Positions 43,023 to 52,285 are shown, counted from the first letter of the stretch. The stretch is DNA of 64,000 nt from Limivicinus sp963617275 (GCA_963617275.1 CAVENX010000035.1:1-64000), one strand, 5' to 3'. The notes: a model not told the origin generated them from the sequence alone. Numbers and translations: made by a program.

Positions 43023-43887
43023 AAGACGGAAATTTTATCAATGAAATATCTTTTCCTTCGATGGCATCCAATACACTTTTTACATAAATTCTTATCGCAT
43101 TGACTATATACTGTACCTTGCCGTCAATTAAAACCTGCTTGTTAAGCGTGTTTACTATCTGAATTTTTTCGTCATGCCTAAATTCCTCGTGATTCATCTC
43201 CAAAACCGTCATATCAACAAAGGGTCTGAACGGCTCCATAAAATCGCAGGCAAGATTGAACTGATTGAACATATTGTCATGAAAGATTCCCAGCTGTGTG
43301 CAGTAACCGTTTATAACGATTTCCCGGGCAAAGGCAGACAGCAGAATGCCGTATCCGTAGTTTAATGCGGCATTGATGTTGTTCTCAAGGCTTCTGGAAA
43401 ATGACATTCCGAACATCGCATTAAAATATACTTTTGCCGCATGGCCTTCACGATTTGTGGGATCCCCGGGTTGAATTTCCTGTACATACTCAGCCAGCAG
43501 CAGTCTTTCATCAAGCTTCTCCGTGGGCAGGGCTGCGATCTGCCCACGAATTTTTGCCCGGACGATCTCCGCCCAGATAAACGACTTGGTTTCCTGCGTC
43601 CACGCCGCCTGTTTTTTGATTTTCAGACTTGTGTCGTGACTTCCGTACAGTGAATACAGCATACCGTAGGGACAGCGTTTTTCATCGCAGAACACAACAT
43701 CAATTTTGTTCGTGCTAAGTTCCCGAAGCAGATATGCCGTCAGCGATATTGCAGTGGATTCCAGCAGCAAAACCGATATTTCGCTCAGATGGATACGCTT
43801 TGTTCCCTCCTGGTTCCGCACCACGAGATATCCCATTTTATAGTCAAGCTTTGCAACGCTTGATACCGCAACGATTCTCCAGCTCAT
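42985..43887 (-). CDS. cas1: CRISPR-associated endonuclease/integrase Cas1
   Basis: A 300-residue type II Cas1. The active-site Glu is in DPTNREGHAAKVYF (~residue 150), the metal-binding His in LGIFHDNMFNQFNLACD, and the final acidic residue in DFMEPFRPFVD. The N-terminal beta domain begins MSWRIVAVSSVAKLDYKMGY, typical for type II. With Cas2 it integrates new spacers at the leader end. Six bases separate it from cas9. Confidence 0.96.
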   Translation of the reverse strand: MSWRIVAVSSVAKLDYKMGYLVVRNQEGTKRIHLSEISVLLLESTAISLTAYLLRELSTNKIDVVFCDEKRCPYGMLYSLYGSHDTSLKIKKQAAWTQETKSFIWAEIVRAKIRGQIAALPTEKLDERLLLAEYVQEIQPGDPTNREGHAAKVYFNAMFGMSFSRSLENNINAALNYGYGILLSAFAREIVINGYCTQLGIFHDNMFNQFNLACDFMEPFRPFVDMTVLEMNHEEFRHDEKIQIVNTLNKQVLIDGKVQYIVNAIRIYVKSVLDAIEGKDISLIKFPSYELQIYENDDIL

Positions 43888-43893
43888 TTCTTA

Positions 43894-46800
43894 TCATCCA
43901 AGCAGATCAGTTTTGGTTTCATACAAACCCGTTATGGACTGATTGACAAGATATGCATTTTCAAGCTTCGATATGGTTTTTGACTTTGAAATTCTTCCGA
44001 CCGTTCCTTTTCCGCACAATTCGCTGAAATCTGCATTCTGTGCATTGCATCTGAACGCTTTCAGGATCTCCAAAAGCAGCTTTGTCTGTTCAAGTATCGT
44101 CATTGCTTCAAATTTTCCGCGGTTCGCGTTCATATCGCCGCACATATTTTTGAAGAAATCCAAATAGACTTTTTCACCACACTTTTTGACAAAAAGCTCA
44201 TAGAGTTCACAGTTCTTCTCTCGGCTGATGCTGTCATGCGTTGTCAAAGGAAGCTCGGTTTTCTTAATATAGCAGCGCTCAGAATACTTTTGCAGTTCTT
44301 TTATGTATTTTTCAAATTCGTAACCAATCGCCAGCTGATAAGAATGTTTATATATTATGTTGTTGCCCGTCCTGCTGGTTAAGTAGAGTCTTTTCCCATT
44401 CAGCTCCAGAAGTGAGTTGATTCTGAGCTTTTTCGCTATTATTTTCGGTGCGGAAAGTCCAAGAATTTCCGTACAATATCTTTCCGGTTCTGCTTCAAAC
44501 ATGGTCTTCTTATAGACATAAACCGGTTCGATCGTTCTGACCCGTTTTTTCTTATCAGTGTATTCGACAACGCAGAAATAGGCACCCGTTAGATTTTTAT
44601 AACCGCCGTATTTCTCAATAGCCATGCCCTTTTTCTTTTCAAGCTGTCCTTTTCCTGCCGGCATTATCTGCAAGTTGAACAGATGTCCCTTCGCTTCTCT
44701 GGGCATACGTGTCACAATGGCGTTGTTTTTATTCATGTACTTTCTGACGGTTTTTATGCTTTCCCGGCTGTCCCATGCTCCTTTGACATTGTACTCAAAC
44801 ACCCTGTTCAAGCTGTAATTCTCATTTTGAATATTCAGGAAGAACTTTTCGGTAAACTTTGAGTGGTATACGTTGCCAACAACTATGTTCAGGTATGCGT
44901 CCTTGGCATGATGCAGGTCGTTGACCTCGCGGCACTTTATCATGTCGAAATCATGCCGGAAGTCCGAAACATTGCCCGCCTTTGAATAAACAATGCAGAC
45001 CTTGTCCCCATATATATCCTTCAAAAGCGTTGCCAGCGCCTTTGTGGATTGCTGCGTTTCAACAAGCTGTCGGGCAACAAACGAGGAAAGCTCTTTGTCT
45101 GTAAGCGGGTAAGCACGCACGAGACGCTCAAATTTCTTTTCTCCGATAAATCCCTTGTCCTTGAGCAGCGTCCACAGCGGACGCATTTTAGTGCGGACAG
45201 CTTCACTGACGGGGTATACATTGGTTTTATCTCTGTTTAATGTGTTTTTTACCAGAACTCTGTTGTCAAGGCTATTATCCTTTACTTTTGACTGGGGGAA
45301 AATATGGTCAATATCGTACCCGTCGCCCCTTGCAAGCGCTGCAAAGTCGATTGGTTCTCCGGAGTACATACATTTCCCCATCTGCGTATAGTAAAGAAAC
45401 AGTTTATCGCTGCGCAGGTGTTCCTCGGTTTCATTTTCGAGGCGCTCAAACAGTTCCCCGCTGTCCTCCTTGCAGCTGCGGTAAAGCTCGATCAGCTTGT
45501 CTCTGCGGCTGATGGTGCGCTGTTTTTTTATTTCTTCCTTGCTTCCCCGTGCCACCTCAATAAATATCTTTTCCGGTACGGAGCCTTTAATACCCACTAT
45601 TTCATCAACGATATGCAGTGTCTGCCTGATGCTCCGGCGTACTGACGGTGCAATATACAGGCTGTCCAGCTTACCGTCAAGGCTTTCTCCGTTTCCTAGA
45701 AGTTCATTTCGATGTGCGGCGGCGTTTGCGGCAAAGCTGTACTCACCTGACAGCAGCTGCATAAGGTTGCAGCCGCCCTGGCGCAGACAGTCCATAATCG
45801 TCTTTGCCTCGCCCCATTGGTCTGCGCTGTATATGCCCGTGAGGAATGTCTCGGACAATCTTCCCCAATCGCTGTATTTCAAGCGGCTAATATATGAAAT
45901 ATCGCTCTCGTCAAGGTCATGGGTATTATTTCTTAGCCACCGCTTCAGCATTTTCTTGTCCTCCCCGAAGATGAGAACGCTGCGGATGATGCTCTCTACC
46001 ATTGCGGTATCGCCGGTCTTATCAATGATGCGTTTAAAGTCATGATAGGATCTGAGCTGGGATTTAACATTATCATCAATCCCGCTTATTACATCCGTTT
46101 CCTTGATCAAGCCTTCCGCAAGCAGATATGCCTTTATTCTCTTTTTGGTGACTTTCTTCTTTGACTTGCGGAACATCTCATCAATGAGCCTGTCAAAAAC
46201 ATCCTGCGGTAACGGTTTTCCCTCCACACGCAGCATATTCATCTCGTTGAGCAACATAAACTCGCTGTAAAGCAGAGAATCTTTGGGCAGCACCTTTTCA
46301 CCCGTATAGGTACAGCGGCCAATGAGGTTTTCAATAAATCCCACAGCTGATGCTTCGGTATCAACAACACTTTCAAAATTCCATGGATACACTTTTTCCC
46401 CAGCTTTATCTGCAAATTTCACCGCCCAGTTATAAGGTGATGCAGAATTGAGAGGGCCGACATAATATGGAATCCTGAACTCAAAGATTTTTATGATCTT
46501 CTCTTTGACGCTGATACCCTCATCATCTTTTTCGTTCAGAAACGGCAGGTACTCACAGGCATTGTTAAGTATATCCACCAATTCACGTCTGTGAAGCTGA
46601 TAAGGTATCACCCCGTTGTCACTGCTCCTGAGTCTTGGCAGAAAGATGCCGTCCCTGATTTCGCCGAAAATTCTTTGAGATTCCCCGTCCGGCTGCGTCG
46701 TCTCGTCCAAGGCAGATTTCAAGAATTTACAGAAATCCTCCTGAGTGCATATTCCATCACTGTATGCGGCGTAATTGTTCAGTTTATCTTTTTTCTCGGA

Positions 46801-47853
46801 AAAAATATGCTTATAGCTGTCCGGGCAGTTCTTCCGGACATATCTTTTCAGTCTTGCAAGATCCTGCTTGTTATGTTCATACAGTTCGACCTTGGCGTCG
46901 CTGATGTATTTGTGGCCGTTGAGCATACTTGACAGACGTGCCGTATCGAACAGCGACTTCATCTCAACAATAAGCTGTATCCTCTCACCAAGAATCGCGC
47001 TGAGATCATCAAAGCTGTCATCAAGGCTGTTCTTCAGCGACAAACTCTTAATTTCCACATCCTTCAGATTGTCATCACAGTACAGTTCCGCAAGCTTTAC
47101 CGTAGCCCCGGCAAGCATATCGACAATCGACGATGTGCTTACGGGCGCATTATCGTCATCTTTAATATTTGCAGCAGATTTCAGTCCTTTTTTCTTGGAT
47201 GTAATGCCGGTCTGTTCCACAAGACAACAGATAAACTCATTTCTGTTTTCAGGCTCAAATGAGATATCGTATTCATCGGCAAGAAAAGTTGAAAACTCTG
47301 TGAGGGCGGTACTGACCGACAGGTCATTTCCCGCTCCGTCAGACTGTTCATATAAGAAATGTCCCCTGCTCTTGATGATGTGGTGCAATGCCAGGTACAC
47401 AAGTCTGACGTCATGGGGTACCTTCGAATAAAGCAGCTCCTTTCGCAGGTGATAAACCGTAGGATAGGATTTGTGGTAATCTTTATCCGAATAGGAGCTG
47501 TCATTAAACAGGCAGTACTTACACTCTCCCGTTTTATCCTCCTCCCACAAGGCGCTTTCTCTCATCCTGATAATAAAATTCGGATCGACCTTATTCAGCT
47601 CTGACGCAAAAAGCATCTCCAAAAGCATAAGCCTCTGCTTTCTTCGTGCAAGACGTCTCCTTGATGTGCGGAATGACCTTCGTCCGGAGGCGGCGGACGC
47701 CTCATCGAACAGACGTACTCCCCACATCGGTTTTCCCTTGAATTTTCCGATACGGTATTCCTTGTCTGTAACCGCCCAGCCAACTGAATTTGTACCGGCG
47801 TCAAGACCTATGTAGTAATCGCCCTGAATAGTGCTGTTCCCGTTTTTCTTCAT
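43894..47853 (-). CDS. cas9: CRISPR effector endonuclease Cas9 (type II-A)
   Basis: A 1,319-residue Cas9. Catalytic residues are intact: RuvC-I Asp18 (YYIGLDAGTNSVGWAV), RuvC-II Glu766 (IFIEVARGSKEE), HNH His850 (YDIDHIFPQSKVKDNSLDNR) and RuvC-III His982/Asp985 (LHHAKDAYLN). The arginine-rich bridge helix follows at ~60-75 (RRSFRTSRRRLARRKQRLML). The C-terminal PAM-interacting region includes KYGGYKNLTGAYFCVVEYT, similar in outline to the streptococcal II-A enzymes; the PAM cannot be read from sequence alone. GGAG is 8 bases before the ATG. With dual RNA guides it cuts both DNA strands. Confidence 0.98.
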   Translation of the reverse strand: MKKNGNSTIQGDYYIGLDAGTNSVGWAVTDKEYRIGKFKGKPMWGVRLFDEASAASGRRSFRTSRRRLARRKQRLMLLEMLFASELNKVDPNFIIRMRESALWEEDKTGECKYCLFNDSSYSDKDYHKSYPTVYHLRKELLYSKVPHDVRLVYLALHHIIKSRGHFLYEQSDGAGNDLSVSTALTEFSTFLADEYDISFEPENRNEFICCLVEQTGITSKKKGLKSAANIKDDDNAPVSTSSIVDMLAGATVKLAELYCDDNLKDVEIKSLSLKNSLDDSFDDLSAILGERIQLIVEMKSLFDTARLSSMLNGHKYISDAKVELYEHNKQDLARLKRYVRKNCPDSYKHIFSEKKDKLNNYAAYSDGICTQEDFCKFLKSALDETTQPDGESQRIFGEIRDGIFLPRLRSSDNGVIPYQLHRRELVDILNNACEYLPFLNEKDDEGISVKEKIIKIFEFRIPYYVGPLNSASPYNWAVKFADKAGEKVYPWNFESVVDTEASAVGFIENLIGRCTYTGEKVLPKDSLLYSEFMLLNEMNMLRVEGKPLPQDVFDRLIDEMFRKSKKKVTKKRIKAYLLAEGLIKETDVISGIDDNVKSQLRSYHDFKRIIDKTGDTAMVESIIRSVLIFGEDKKMLKRWLRNNTHDLDESDISYISRLKYSDWGRLSETFLTGIYSADQWGEAKTIMDCLRQGGCNLMQLLSGEYSFAANAAAHRNELLGNGESLDGKLDSLYIAPSVRRSIRQTLHIVDEIVGIKGSVPEKIFIEVARGSKEEIKKQRTISRRDKLIELYRSCKEDSGELFERLENETEEHLRSDKLFLYYTQMGKCMYSGEPIDFAALARGDGYDIDHIFPQSKVKDNSLDNRVLVKNTLNRDKTNVYPVSEAVRTKMRPLWTLLKDKGFIGEKKFERLVRAYPLTDKELSSFVARQLVETQQSTKALATLLKDIYGDKVCIVYSKAGNVSDFRHDFDMIKCREVNDLHHAKDAYLNIVVGNVYHSKFTEKFFLNIQNENYSLNRVFEYNVKGAWDSRESIKTVRKYMNKNNAIVTRMPREAKGHLFNLQIMPAGKGQLEKKKGMAIEKYGGYKNLTGAYFCVVEYTDKKKRVRTIEPVYVYKKTMFEAEPERYCTEILGLSAPKIIAKKLRINSLLELNGKRLYLTSRTGNNIIYKHSYQLAIGYEFEKYIKELQKYSERCYIKKTELPLTTHDSISREKNCELYELFVKKCGEKVYLDFFKNMCGDMNANRGKFEAMTILEQTKLLLEILKAFRCNAQNADFSELCGKGTVGRISKSKTISKLENAYLVNQSITGLYETKTDLLG

Positions 47854-47868
47854 ACCGACATCTCCGTA

Positions 47869-47897
47869 TTGACAAATTATATGTTATGCTGTATCAT
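47869..47897 (+). promoter_or_regulatory. tracrRNA promoter, overlapping the cas9 promoter
   Basis: On the plus strand TTGACA (47869-47874), 17 bases, TATCAT (47892-47897): near consensus. On the minus strand TATAAT (47876-47881) is the probable cas9 -10, right next to the tracrRNA -35. The cas9 -35 is poor. The two promoters face apart and compete for the same ~30 bp. Confidence 0.75.
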
Positions 47898-47903
47898 AAA
47901 TTT

Positions 47904-48019
47904 AATCTCAAGACTACCATTTGGGATTGCACTACAAGTTCAAATAAGCTTATAGCGAAATCATCGCAATTGCGAGTCCGCGGTGTGCGGAACAAAAGAA
48001 CTCCGAAAGGAGTTTTTTT
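47904..48019 (+). ncRNA. tracrRNA
   Basis: About 115 nt from the predicted start to the terminator. The anti-repeat (47911-47945) matches the CRISPR repeat over GACTACCATTT, GGATT and CACTAC; the two A-to-G differences keep pairing as G-U. AAGT opposite the repeat's AGA forms the bulge typical of II-A duplexes, and TTCAAAT closes the lower stem. Downstream are a GCGA/TCGC stem (nexus-like), a TCCGC/GCGGA stem and the terminator ACTCC-GAAA-GGAGT plus T7. Confidence 0.9.
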
Positions 48020-48223
48020 GTTTTAAAAACCGTTTCTATCTGCTCACAGTATACATTATTTACTTTTTCATGTCTATTGAATATATGCACGAAATACACT
48101 CGGAATAATTGTACAAAAAGTTATATATCCTTCATAATTCAAAGTGACAGGCCAGTATGCAATAGTTTCCTTATTTTTCACTCTTAATACGCCAATTTCG
48201 GTATAATTCTTGAATCATGAATT
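48020..48223. other. AT-rich gap without recognised features
   Basis: About 200 bases between the tracrRNA terminator and the ZIP terminator. No frame with a ribosome site, no repeat and no strong promoter pair were seen. Confidence 0.5.
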
Positions 48224-48267
48224 AAAAAATCCCCGGTTGGCAGGAACACTATCCTTTCAACCGGGGG
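48224..48267 (-). terminator. Terminator of the ZIP transporter gene
   Basis: CCCCGGTTG pairs perfectly with CAACCGGGG around 18 bases, followed by TTTTTT on the minus strand. Confidence 0.8.
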
Positions 48268-48277
48268 TAAATTTTAC

Positions 48278-49147
48278 TCACGCATACACCAGCAGCATAC
48301 CGACAAGCGTTCCGCCGAGTGCCATTGCGCCGGGCGCTTTGCTTTTCCACGCCAGAAACGACTCCGGAAACAGCTCGCCGAAAACGACGTACAGCATTGC
48401 GCCGCCCGCAAAGCTCATCGAAAACGACAGCCATACGGGACTTATAAGGCCGATCGAGTAGCCGATCAGCGCGCCGATTATCGTCGGCGCGCCGCTGAGC
48501 GCGGTTATGCCGACGGCTTTCCATTTGCCCATGCCTCCGGAGATAAGCGGCACAGACACCGCCATGCCCTCCGGTATATTGTGCAGTCCTATCACGACCG
48601 CGATAATAAAGCCCGCGCCGCCCGTTATCGAGCCTGCGTCCGCCGCATAGGACGCGCCGATCACCATGCCCTCCGGCATATTGTGCAGCGCTATCGCCGC
48701 CGCCATTACAAGCCCCGCCACAAACAGCCCCTTGTCCGAAGCCGCTGTTTCGTTTTTGTGCTTATAATAGTGGTCGGCATGAATAAGCTCATCCAGATCA
48801 TCCGCAGTCTGCGGGTGGTTTTTGTCTATATGTACTATTTCCGGGTTCGTGCTTTTGTCGATCCACATATTGAGCAGCCAGACCACAACAAACCCGACTA
48901 TCGTACCTGCAATAACAAACCATACGGGCATCGGCTCCGACGCTCCCTCCGGCATAAACGCGTCCGGAATAAGGTCAAAACAGACGACAGCCATCATCAC
49001 GCCGCCCGCAAAGGCAAGCAGCAGACTTATAGCCTTTGACGAATCGCGGCGAAGCACCGCGCCTATAAGCCCGCCTAAGCCCGTGCCGAATACTCCGGCA
49101 ATGGCGGTTATTACGGTTATCCATGCTAAAGCACCTATATCTCCCAC
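48278..49147 (-). CDS. ZIP-family metal transporter (GufA-like)
   Basis: A 289-residue membrane protein with eight membrane segments in the ZIP pattern. The metal-binding pair is in helices IV and V: ALHNMPEGMVIGAS and GLHNIPEGMAVSVPL. The loop after helix III is rich in His and Asp (HIDKNHPQTADDLDELIHAD, HYYKHKN), often a metal-sensing loop. It imports Zn2+ or a similar ion to the cytoplasm. The gene has a perfect sigma-A promoter and stands alone. Confidence 0.92.
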   Translation of the reverse strand: MGDIGALAWITVITAIAGVFGTGLGGLIGAVLRRDSSKAISLLLAFAGGVMMAVVCFDLIPDAFMPEGASEPMPVWFVIAGTIVGFVVVWLLNMWIDKSTNPEIVHIDKNHPQTADDLDELIHADHYYKHKNETAASDKGLFVAGLVMAAAIALHNMPEGMVIGASYAADAGSITGGAGFIIAVVIGLHNIPEGMAVSVPLISGGMGKWKAVGITALSGAPTIIGALIGYSIGLISPVWLSFSMSFAGGAMLYVVFGELFPESFLAWKSKAPGAMALGGTLVGMLLVYA

Positions 49148-49179
49148 TCCTCTTTTTTATTATTCTTTTCCCGATTCAA

Positions 49180-49239
49180 ATTATAATTTGACCCGTCAGC
49201 CGTGTCAAGGAACAGTTTACATTGACCCTTACATTGACC
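49180..49239 (-). promoter_or_regulatory. Consensus promoter of the ZIP gene with tandem upstream boxes
   Basis: TTGACA (49203-49208), exactly 17 bases, TATAAT (49180-49185) on the minus strand: full consensus. Just upstream TTACATTGACC occurs twice on the plus strand (49217-49227 and 49229-49239) at a 12-bp period, a possible regulator site. The rest of the 49148-49451 gap holds the UvrA-like promoter. Confidence 0.7.
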
Positions 49240-49384
49240 AATATATTTGCGCCGAGGACATAATATAGCCCCCCCAAAAAGCGTTTTTTGTCGTGCAAGC
49301 TCCGCTTTTTCAGAACTTTTTTTAATTTAAAATTATTCTTTTTTATTCAAAACAAAGAAAATTGAAATATTTTTTAATTCAGGC

Positions 49385-49413
49385 TTGTAGTATTAAAATT
49401 GCCGTGCTATCAT
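49385..49413 (+). promoter_or_regulatory. Promoter of the UvrA-TrmO gene
   Basis: TTGTAG (49385-49390), 17 bases, TATCAT (49408-49413), followed by a ~30-base leader to GGAGG. Confidence 0.55.
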
Positions 49414-49451
49414 ATGGCACATCCGAATTTTGACCGACCGGAGGTATGTAT

Positions 49452-52274
49452 ATGACAGATGAAACGGATTATATAAGAATACGCGGCCTCAGGCAAAACA
49501 ACCTGAAAAACATTTCGCTTGACATCCCCAAGAACAAAATCGTCGTGTTCACCGGCGTGTCCGGCTCGGGCAAATCAAGCATTGTGTTTGACACCGTTGC
49601 CGCCGAAAGCCAGCGGCAGATGAACGAAACATATTCCGCGTGGGTAAGGGGGCGTCTTCCGAAGTACGACAAGCCGAAGCTTGACAGCATTGAAAATCTC
49701 TCCGCCTCCGTTATCGTTGACCAGACGCGTCTCGGCGGCAATTCGCGTTCAACCGTCGGCACAATAAGCGATATGTACGCTTCTCTCAGGCTGCTTTACT
49801 CGCGCATCGGCAAGCCTCATGTCGGCACCGCGTCATTTTTCTCCTTCAACGACCCTAACGGTATGTGCCCCAGATGCAGCGGAATCGGCAAGGTAATGAC
49901 CGTTTCCGTCGAGGAAAGGCTTGACCCCGGCAAAAGCTGGCTTGAGGGTATGGCCGATCTCCCCGCGTTCCGGGTTGGCAACTGGTACTGGAAGAAGTAC
50001 GCCGAAGCGGCTGTTTTCCCGCTCGACAAAAAATACGGAGACTTCACCACGCAGGAAAAAAACAGGCTTCTTTACGGCGCTGATGAAAAGGGCGGAAAGC
50101 AGATAGACAAAAATGTCGAGGGTGTGCACACATATCTTTCAAGGATACTGCTCAAACGCGACACGAGTGAGCTTAAGGAAGCCTCCGCGGCGAGACTGAG
50201 CAGTCTGCTGCACGAGGAAAAATGCCCCATGTGCCGCGGCAAGAGACTCAACCGCATGGCGCTTGCCTCAAAAATCAACGGCTATACAATAGACGAAATG
50301 TCGGCAATGGAGTTTACCGCGCTGAGAAAGGTTCTCACGGGAATAAAGAATCCAGAAGTCAAGGGCGTTGTCGATTCGCTCATTCTCTCGCTCACGCGCA
50401 TGATAGACATAGGGCTTCCTTACCTCTCTATGGATAGAGAAGCCTCAAGTCTTTCAGGCGGTGAGGCGCAGCGGCTCAAGCTTGTCAGATACATGGGCTC
50501 ATCCCTTACGGGAATGACCTATATCTTTGACGAGCCGTCCACCGGTATGCACCCGAGAGACGTTTTCCGCATGGTCAAGCTGCTGCAAAATCTGCGCGAC
50601 AAAGGCAATACGGTGCTCGTAGTGGAGCATGACAAGGACATCATATCCATTGCGGATGAAATAATAGACATCGGCCCTCTTGCCGGAAGCGGCGGCGGTC
50701 AGGTGATGTTTCAAGGCTCATTTGAAGACCTTGTTCTGTGCCCGAGTCTGACAGGAAAGGTGTTCTCTGCGGATATCCCGCTCAAAACCGTCCCGAGGAT
50801 ACCGAAGAACTTTCTGCCCGTCAGAGGTGCGGCGATCCACAACCTCAGGAATATTGACGTTGACATTCCGCTCAACGTGCTTACCGTCGTTACGGGCGTC
50901 GCAGGCAGCGGCAAATCCTCGCTCATACGCGACGTGTTCGCAAAGCGCTATGCGGACAGGGTCGTGCTTGTCGATCAGTCGCCTATTACGGCGACAAACC
51001 GCTCCACCCCCGCGTCATTTCTGGGGATATTCGACGAGATACGCAAGCTTATGGCGAAAGAAAACGGCGTTGACACGGGGCTGTTCTCCTTCAACTCTGC
51101 CGGTGGGTGTCCTGCCTGCGGCGGCAGAGGCTTTATCACGACCGAGCTTGTTTTCATGGATCCGGTTACGACGAAGTGCGAGGTATGCGACGGGAAACGC
51201 TATTCCGCGAAGACACTTTCATACACCTATAAAGGCAGGAACATAGTTGAAATTCTTGAAATGAGTGCAAAAGATGCACTGGAATTTTTCTTTGACAACA
51301 GAAAGATCAATAAGGCGCTGTCCGCACTGTGCGAGGTTGGGCTTTCGTATCTGTCCATCGGTCAGAGCGCTTCCACACTATCGGGCGGTGAGCGCCAGCG
51401 GCTCAAGCTTGCAAAGGAGCTTGACAGAACCGGCAGTATCTACGTTCTGGACGAGCCGACAACAGGTCTGCACGCGTCGGACATTGAAAAGCTCATGGCG
51501 CTGTTTGAGAGACTTGTCGATAAGGGCAGCACCGTCGTCATTATTGAGCATAACCTCGACGTGATGAAACGCGCCGACTATATCATCGACGTAGGGCCGG
51601 ACGGCGGGCGCTTCGGCGGGGAGATCGTGTACACCGGAACTCCGGCGGACATGGTGAAAAGTTCCGGCACGATCACCGCAAAGTGTCTCAGGTATTCAGT
51701 CGGGAAGACGAAGCTCACACCGGCGCAGTTTGAAGAGCTTACCCGCGGCATGGACAGCGGCGACGATATACCGCTTATCAAGGAAGAGAATGAGGAGGAT
51801 GAAGGAATGAAGCTTGAGGAAATAGGACACGCGGAGTGCGGAAACGGCACATTCAGGATCGTACTTGAGGATAAGTACCGCGCCGGTCTGGCGGGACTTG
51901 AGGGCTTTTCACATATACAGATCTTATGGTGGTTCAACGGCTGCGACAACGGTGAGGACAGGAGTACGCTGACCGTTGAAAAGCCATATAAAAAATGTCC
52001 CGAAAAGCTCGGGACATTTGCCACACGCTCACCCGAAAGGCCGAATCCGATCGGCTGCTCGGTATGCGAGGTCAAGTCTATCGATCGTGAAAATGGCATT
52101 ATCGACCTGACATATTTTGACGCCTTCACCGGGACGCCTATACTCGACGTCAAGCCCTATCAGCCAAGTCTCGACAGAGTGGAAGCCCCGGCAGTTCCCG
52201 CATGGTGCGCACACTGGCCAAGAAGCTGCGAAACAGGCGGCGATTTTGATTGGGAAAAGGAATTTAATTTCTGA
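49452..52274 (+). CDS. UvrA-like ABC ATPase fused to a TrmO/TsaA domain
   Basis: A 940-residue protein. Residues 1-~780 are a short UvrA-like double ATPase: Walker A GVSGSGKSSIVFD and GVAGSGKSSLIRD, signatures LSGGEAQRLKL and LSGGERQRLKL, Walker B YIFDEPSTGM and YVLDEPTTGL, and zinc ribbons CPRCSG/CPMCRG and CPACGG/CEVCDG. The length and layout fit UvrA2-type paralogues linked to DNA binding or drug tolerance, not the 940-residue housekeeping UvrA. Residues 786-940 are a TrmO/TsaA domain (FATRSPERPNPIGCSVCEV), related to t6A37 tRNA methyltransferases. The frame is continuous, but GGAGG 8 bases before ATG 51807 could start the second domain alone. ATG 49452 fits GGAGG better than 49446. Confidence 0.88.
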   Translation: MTDETDYIRIRGLRQNNLKNISLDIPKNKIVVFTGVSGSGKSSIVFDTVAAESQRQMNETYSAWVRGRLPKYDKPKLDSIENLSASVIVDQTRLGGNSRSTVGTISDMYASLRLLYSRIGKPHVGTASFFSFNDPNGMCPRCSGIGKVMTVSVEERLDPGKSWLEGMADLPAFRVGNWYWKKYAEAAVFPLDKKYGDFTTQEKNRLLYGADEKGGKQIDKNVEGVHTYLSRILLKRDTSELKEASAARLSSLLHEEKCPMCRGKRLNRMALASKINGYTIDEMSAMEFTALRKVLTGIKNPEVKGVVDSLILSLTRMIDIGLPYLSMDREASSLSGGEAQRLKLVRYMGSSLTGMTYIFDEPSTGMHPRDVFRMVKLLQNLRDKGNTVLVVEHDKDIISIADEIIDIGPLAGSGGGQVMFQGSFEDLVLCPSLTGKVFSADIPLKTVPRIPKNFLPVRGAAIHNLRNIDVDIPLNVLTVVTGVAGSGKSSLIRDVFAKRYADRVVLVDQSPITATNRSTPASFLGIFDEIRKLMAKENGVDTGLFSFNSAGGCPACGGRGFITTELVFMDPVTTKCEVCDGKRYSAKTLSYTYKGRNIVEILEMSAKDALEFFFDNRKINKALSALCEVGLSYLSIGQSASTLSGGERQRLKLAKELDRTGSIYVLDEPTTGLHASDIEKLMALFERLVDKGSTVVIIEHNLDVMKRADYIIDVGPDGGRFGGEIVYTGTPADMVKSSGTITAKCLRYSVGKTKLTPAQFEELTRGMDSGDDIPLIKEENEEDEGMKLEEIGHAECGNGTFRIVLEDKYRAGLAGLEGFSHIQILWWFNGCDNGEDRSTLTVEKPYKKCPEKLGTFATRSPERPNPIGCSVCEVKSIDRENGIIDLTYFDAFTGTPILDVKPYQPSLDRVEAPAVPAWCAHWPRSCETGGDFDWEKEFNF

Positions 52275-52285
52275 AATCTTATTTT

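Noticed and set aside
48020..48223. A second small RNA or extra cas gene (such as cas4) next to the tracrRNA
   Set aside because: No frame, promoter pair or anti-repeat copy was found; csn2 already fixes subtype II-A, and II-B cas4 is absent.
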